A stretch of DNA of 9,086 nucleotides from Phycisphaerales bacterium UBA4658 (GTDB taxonomy: Bacteria > Planctomycetota > Phycisphaerae > Phycisphaerales > UBA1924), in NCBI GenBank assembly GCA_002405485.1, contig DHLW01000115.1, forward strand, positions 1 to 9,086, read 5' to 3'. How positions within the stretch are numbered: position 1 is the first letter of the stretch; each line of letters starts with the position of its first letter. Of the stretch, positions 5,808-9,086 are shown in pieces. The notes under the pieces are model-generated. The model searched no databases. It was not told where the DNA came from and worked only from the letters and a program-made list of their open reading frames with translations. Position numbers and translations under genes: made by a program.

Positions 5808-7125
5808 TGACACGCTGAGCCGACCCCGTTGGAACGTGGTCACTGGCGTCCTGGCCCACGCTCGTCCCCCGCACGCGCCCATCAAGCCGCCACATCTGCA
5901 CCGCGCTCCAGGCATAGGCCCCCGCCGCAACCAGCAGCGGCACCGTGAAGCTGTCGGTCATCCGGTACAGAGCCACGCCCGCAAACTGCAGCACGATCCC
6001 CCGCACGCCAACCAGCGTGGCATGGATCGCCACATACTGCGACGCCTTGTCCGGCGAAGGCGCCAGCGACACAGGGCCCAGCATCCATCCCACACTCGCG
6101 CCGGCGTGCGCGATCCCGTACGCGATGCTCGCGGCCAGCAGCCAGTCCGCATCCGGCGCGAACGCAAGCATGAGCGGATACACCGTGAGCATCCCGAAGC
6201 TCAGCCCCACGCTCTTCATCGCCCCCATGCGGTCCATCAGATATCCCGCCGGCGCGAGCATCAGCAGCATCGCCAGCAGATACGCCACGTGCGTCCGCTC
6301 CATGATCGTCGCGTAGTCCAGCTTCAGCTTGTCCACCACAAGGATCGGCAGGAGCGCGTAGGTGATCATCCACCCCGCGCCGTACGTCATGTACGCGCCC
6401 TCGTAGCGCGCAAACACCGGGTCGGCCTTCAGCACCGCACGCATGTGCGCGATCGGCTCGAGCATCTTTCGCACGTCGATCGCCGCGGTGATCGCGCCCT
6501 CGTCACCCCGCGCGGTCTTCGCAGCGCTCACCCCGCTTGTCGCCGCAAGCCGCCACGCCACGAGCACGCCCACACCCTGCAGCCCAGCAACGATCGGCAG
6601 GAACAGGCGATAGGCACGATCATCCAGGTTCAACCATCGACCGAATCCAAGCCCAACGAGCGCCGAGACCACCAGCGAGCACGCGTACAGCACGCCGTAC
6701 ACCCGCCCTCGCACCTTCTCCGAGTACAGCCCCCGGAGCAACTCCCCGGCCACGGGGTGATACGCCGCCGAACCGATGCTTGCCACCACCTGCGGCAGCA
6801 GCATCCACCAGAAGCTCTCGGCCAGCCCCATCAGCGCGATCGGCACCGCCGTGCACACCCAGTAGATCGACAGATACGTCCCGATGCGCAGCCGAGCGAA
6901 CACCGCGTTCCAGAAAACGCTGAGCACAAAGAACACCGTCGGCGTCGCGGTGATCGCCAGAAGCTGCCACGCGTTCGCGTCCAGAGATTTCTTCGCGATC
7001 ACCGGCAGCACGATCTGCGTCGCCATCCACGTCGACGACAGCGTGCCCAGCACCACCACGTGCGCGGCGATCACGCCCGCGATCCGCGGTCGACTCGCCG
7101 AACGCTCTACAACCATCTGGCTCAC
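5788..7125 (-). CDS. Major facilitator superfamily transporter, 12 TM segments
   Basis: About 445 residues with twelve hydrophobic segments, near 14-38, 53-72, 84-104, 105-125, 143-163, 173-192, then a cytoplasmic loop (193-240), and 241-264, 279-297, 305-323, 326-345, 366-388 and 392-411. The 6+6 pattern with a central loop is that of MFS carriers of the inner membrane. YLMDRMGAMKS after the eighth segment resembles the MFS motif A repeat. The substrate cannot be told; there is no drug-family motif I would trust. The hydrophilic tail after 412 overlaps the beta-CASP start. Starts: GTG 7125 or ATG 7116, three codons later; neither has a clear ribosome site. It lies 61 bases after the anti-sigma stop with no visible terminator, so it may be the third gene of the sigma operon. 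Whether it belongs to the sigma regulon is open. Confidence 0.85.
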   Translation of the reverse strand: MSQMVVERSASRPRIAGVIAAHVVVLGTLSSTWMATQIVLPVIAKKSLDANAWQLLAITATPTVFFVLSVFWNAVFARLRIGTYLSIYWVCTAVPIALMGLAESFWWMLLPQVVASIGSAAYHPVAGELLRGLYSEKVRGRVYGVLYACSLVVSALVGLGFGRWLNLDDRAYRLFLPIVAGLQGVGVLVAWRLAATSGVSAAKTARGDEGAITAAIDVRKMLEPIAHMRAVLKADPVFARYEGAYMTYGAGWMITYALLPILVVDKLKLDYATIMERTHVAYLLAMLLMLAPAGYLMDRMGAMKSVGLSFGMLTVYPLMLAFAPDADWLLAASIAYGIAHAGASVGWMLGPVSLAPSPDKASQYVAIHATLVGVRGIVLQFAGVALYRMTDSFTVPLLVAAGAYAWSAVQMWRLDGRVRGTSVGQDASDHVPTGSAQRVNDPNRD

Positions 7126-7186
7126 GCGTCAGGATAGTCGGATCGACACCCGTCGATGCAACAGCAGCGGCCGATCGGCATCCAGC

Positions 7187-7999
7187 TCACCGGGCCGCCA
7201 CCATGATCAGTGGCCCGGCCGAGACCACGACCCCGCCCGGCTTCTCCGCGGTGATCGCGAACACCTTTGGCCCATTCACCGCCAGCCGCGACTCAAACGG
7301 GACCACCACCGCACCATCCGCCGACGCCGACGCGGCAATGTCAAAGACGCCGCCATCGACCGGGTTCTTGTCCCGGGCCGGATCAACGATCCAGAGCTGA
7401 TACTGCATCGCCGCGGCGTCGTTGGGCTTGGCGCCCTTGATCCGCATGTAGCCGCGCTGCAGCGTGTCGCTCCACACCACCTCGCCCGTCGCGCCTGCGA
7501 GTGCGCCCTCGCCAGGCTTGAAGGCGACGGTCACACGATCCGCCGAAGAATCCACCCGCGCCACAAGCCCAGCCCCCCCCACCACCCCGCCCGCACGCCC
7601 TTGAGGCAGCGTCGACCACACGACGACCGACCCGATGAGCACAATCGCCGCCGCAGCAACCGCCGGCCACCAGTTCGTTCGAGTCTGGACGTTTCGGGCA
7701 CGCTCGATCGGGATCGTGTCCGACATGCCCCCACGGCCCATCCGCTCGCTTTGAATCGGAATCGCCCGGATCACCCGCTCCCTCAGCTCGATCGGCAGTC
7801 CGCCCGACCCCCCCATCACCGCCCGACGCGTCGCGTCAATCGCTCGCTCCAGATCCGCCGGCTCCCCCGAATCGATCACATCCTGCTGTTCCCGCAGTTC
7901 GAGAAGCTCCTCGGCCTCGGCGGGGGAGAGCCCGATCGTCGCTCGCGCGATGACCAGGTCGAGCGCCCGTTCTCGAACCTGCACACGCTCCTGGCTCAT
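7187..7999 (-). CDS. Membrane anti-sigma factor, RskA-like
   Basis: 270 residues. The cytoplasmic N-terminal part (about 1-108) is helical and charged (PAEAEELLELREQQ). One TM helix lies at about 110-130 (WPAVAAAAIVLIGSVVVW). The outer C-terminal domain (about 145-270) has the anti-sigma-K RskA signature: GYMRIKGAKPND, then QYQLWIVDPARDKNPVDGG and GVFDI. By family knowledge such proteins hold the ECF sigma factor at the membrane and release it when they are cut by proteases. The whole protein contains no Cys, so the zinc-binding HxxxCxxC motif of many anti-sigma factors is absent. Its ATG overlaps the sigma stop as ATGA and has a strong ribosome site, AGGAGG, 7 bases upstream. This indicates coupled expression in fixed ratio with the sigma factor. 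The exact inducing signal is unknown. Confidence 0.9.
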   Translation of the reverse strand: MSQERVQVRERALDLVIARATIGLSPAEAEELLELREQQDVIDSGEPADLERAIDATRRAVMGGSGGLPIELRERVIRAIPIQSERMGRGGMSDTIPIERARNVQTRTNWWPAVAAAAIVLIGSVVVWSTLPQGRAGGVVGGAGLVARVDSSADRVTVAFKPGEGALAGATGEVVWSDTLQRGYMRIKGAKPNDAAAMQYQLWIVDPARDKNPVDGGVFDIAASASADGAVVVPFESRLAVNGPKVFAITAEKPGGVVVSAGPLIMVAAR

Positions 8000-8595
8000 G
8001 GTGCGGCCTCCTGGGGCTCGCTCCGCCCGGACAGAATCTCTCGAACCTTCAGCAAACCCCGGCGAAGATGCGTCTTCACCGTTCCAAGCGGCATGCCAAG
8101 ATGCTCGGCGATCCGCTCGTGCGTCCAGCTCTCGCCGATCGCCAGCCGAATCACTTTCTGCTGCTCGGGGCGAAGCTGCTCGATCGCCGCCCGCGCCCGT
8201 TCGGCATCCTCATCCAGAACAACGCCTCCGCTCGGATCCGAGTGCACCGCCGCCACCGACGGATCTTCCCCAAGCGCCCCCACGCGCTGATGCCGCTTGT
8301 TCGATCGCGCCCGATCGATCAGCCGTCGTCGGGCGATCATCGCCACAAACGCTCGGGCCGACGCGATGTTGGGGTCGAATCGTCCTGCCACGCGCCAGAT
8401 CTCGGTGAACACCTCTTGCACCGCGTCCTCGGCATCCGTCCGCGACGGAGTCATCCGCAGCGCGAGCATCCACACAAGCGATCCGAATCGATCGATCGAC
8501 GCGCTCACCGCCGACGGATCGCCCGCCGCCAGCCGCTGCAAAATGACCGCATCGTCTTCCATCGACCCATGTTCGTAGGCATGCTCGGACGCCAT
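7996..8595 (-). CDS. ECF-family RNA polymerase sigma factor (SigK-like)
   Basis: 199 residues with the two-domain plan of ECF (group IV) sigma factors. Region 2 covers about 32-98 (DAEDAVQEVFTEIWR at 54-68, then FVAMIARRRLIDRAR). A variable acidic linker spans about 105-135. Region 4 (137-187) has a helix-turn-helix, ERIAEHLGMPLGTVKTHLRR, that would read the -35 element. I chose ATG 8595 because GAAGGTGG lies about 4-5 bases upstream and the ECF fold begins soon after. A frame reaching ATG 8736 would add 47 unconserved residues and would start upstream of the likely promoter. In this form the protein has no Cys, unlike mycobacterial SigK, whose activity depends on a disulfide. The anti-sigma gene follows with an overlapping stop/start. 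SigK-like assignment rests on the RskA-type partner and the FAS1 neighbour. Confidence 0.93.
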   Translation of the reverse strand: MASEHAYEHGSMEDDAVILQRLAAGDPSAVSASIDRFGSLVWMLALRMTPSRTDAEDAVQEVFTEIWRVAGRFDPNIASARAFVAMIARRRLIDRARSNKRHQRVGALGEDPSVAAVHSDPSGGVVLDEDAERARAAIEQLRPEQQKVIRLAIGESWTHERIAEHLGMPLGTVKTHLRRGLLKVREILSGRSEPQEAAP

Positions 8596-8890
8596 GTTCC
8601 ACCTTCGGACACCACTTCCTCCGCGATGCACCACATTTTCAGACAATCTGGCCGGTTGGTCACATGCTCCGCTCCCAACCACTGAGCTCACGCTCGACGT
8701 GGCCGATTTGCGCGATTTTCCCGCGCGCCCATGCATCGCGGCCGACCCGCGACCCGAAGAGCCATCCGCTCAAGCTTGACGACTCGGCACACCCCCTTCT
8801 GTGCGTGCGAGCCCTGCACTCTCGGCCGAACACAGACCTCCGATCGTTCTGACACCATTTTCATGACCTGACTTTCAAGGAGCATCGACC
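8596..8890. other. Divergent intergenic region between the sigma factor and FAS1 genes
   Basis: About 295 bases without a convincing gene. It holds the candidate ECF promoter for the sigma operon (8696-8721) and a GCGCG/CGCGC inverted repeat (8710-8726) overlapping that promoter. A small inverted repeat GCACA/TGTGC (8787-8791/8800-8804) lies in the likely FAS1 leader, and the FAS1 ribosome site AAGGAG is at 8877-8882. I found no matching ECF promoter on the plus strand for FAS1; no CGTC occurs there. Confidence 0.6.
8696..8721 (-). promoter_or_regulatory. Candidate ECF-type promoter of the sigma/anti-sigma operon
   Basis: On the minus strand GGAAA (8721-8717) is followed after 17 bases by CGTC (8699-8696). 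This matches the general ECF pattern of a GGAAC-like -35 and a CGTC-like -10. Transcription would begin near 8689, giving a leader of roughly 95 bases before ATG 8595. A self-recognised promoter of this kind is common for ECF sigma genes. It also excludes ATG 8736 as the start. The match was judged by eye. Confidence 0.45.
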
Positions 8891-9086
8891 ATGCCTGTTC
8901 GTCACCGCGCTCTCGCGTTCTCCGCACTCGCTCTTGTCGCGTTCAGCGGCCTTGCCACACTCCCCGCCACCGCCTCGGCTCAGGGATCAGGGTCCACTCC
9001 TGCCGCCGCGCAGCAGAACCTTGTGCAGATCGCCGCGGGGAACAAGGACTTCTCTACGCTGGTGGCCGCCGTTCAGGCCGCCGGGC
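8891..9086 (+). CDS. Secreted fasciclin (FAS1) domain protein, N-terminal part
   Basis: The gene runs off the right edge; 65 codons are visible. ATG 8891 has a strong ribosome site, AAGGAG, 8 bases upstream. Residues 1-30 form a Sec signal peptide: MPVRHR, a hydrophobic core (ALAFSALALVAFSGLATL), and a cleavage site after ASA (28-30). A Ser/Ala/Gln-rich spacer follows, then the beginning of a FAS1 domain: LVQIAAGNKDFSTLVAAVQAAG, of the form usual for this family (…AxxxxxFxTLxxAvqaAgL). FAS1 domains are extracellular adhesion or binding modules. No lipobox Cys is seen in the signal peptide, so it is probably released or periplasmic rather than a lipoprotein. It is divergent from the ECF sigma gene and is a natural candidate target of it. 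Whether more FAS1 repeats follow cannot be seen. Confidence 0.85.
   Translation, partial: MPVRHRALAFSALALVAFSGLATLPATASAQGSGSTPAAAQQNLVQIAAGNKDFSTLVAAVQAAG

Noticed and set aside
8491..8500. Many GATC/CGATCG sites, e.g. tandem GATC near 8490
   Set aside because: They are spread through coding regions and follow from common Ile-Ala, Asp-Arg and similar codon pairs in GC-rich genes; no clustering suggests an origin.
8596..8736. Extended sigma factor start at ATG 8736
   Set aside because: The extra residues do not resemble an ECF sigma factor, and the extension covers the likely promoter. ATG 8595 has a ribosome site.
8762..8767. CCATCC as a mycobacterial SigK-like -35 element before FAS1
   Set aside because: A six-base match alone is weak, no convincing -10 follows at a suitable distance, and the element differs from the candidate promoter of the sigma operon.

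Overview
The window is GC-rich DNA from a bacterium that I would place among the Planctomycetota (Phycisphaerae-like) or a neighbouring PVC lineage. The basis is the style of the threonyl-tRNA synthetase, the pairing of an ECF sigma factor with an RskA-like anti-sigma factor, and the sparse Shine-Dalgarno sites. This placement is an inference and has not been tested by a search.

Layout from left to right: a DUF4112 protein (+, 153-680) meets, tail to tail, an unrecognised three-pass membrane protein (-, 1804-677); their stop codons overlap. All genes from there to about 8600 lie on the minus strand. In transcription order they are an ECF sigma factor (8595-7996), a membrane RskA-like anti-sigma factor (7999-7187, ATGA overlap), a 12-TM MFS transporter (7125-5788), a beta-CASP metallo-beta-lactamase-fold RNase-like protein (5807-4284, overlapping the transporter by 20 bases), a 240-base leader region, thrS (4043-1899), and the membrane protein. 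On the far right, divergent from the sigma factor, a secreted fasciclin (FAS1) protein starts at 8891 and runs off the window. No tRNA, rRNA, CRISPR array or insertion sequence was seen.

The most striking signal is in the 240 bases in front of thrS. Directly after the beta-CASP gene lies a tiny open frame encoding MTTTTTVMTTA (7 of 11 codons Thr), extendable to MFAPAPMTTTTTVMTTA. It sits between two arms of a perfect 9-bp inverted repeat. The second arm can instead pair (6 bp, all G-C) with the 5' arm of a terminator hairpin that ends in six U, about 100 bases before the thrS start codon. These four segments match the layout of a classical ribosome-mediated transcription attenuator. It would raise thrS expression when charged tRNA-Thr runs short. 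Leader-peptide attenuation of thrS differs from the known E. coli (translational operator) and Bacillus (T-box) solutions.

The second theme is the sigma/anti-sigma/FAS1 neighbourhood. It parallels mycobacterial SigK-RskA, whose known targets MPT70 and MPT83 are FAS1-domain proteins. A canonical-looking ECF promoter (GGAAA, 17 bases, CGTC) lies in front of the sigma gene and suggests autoregulation.
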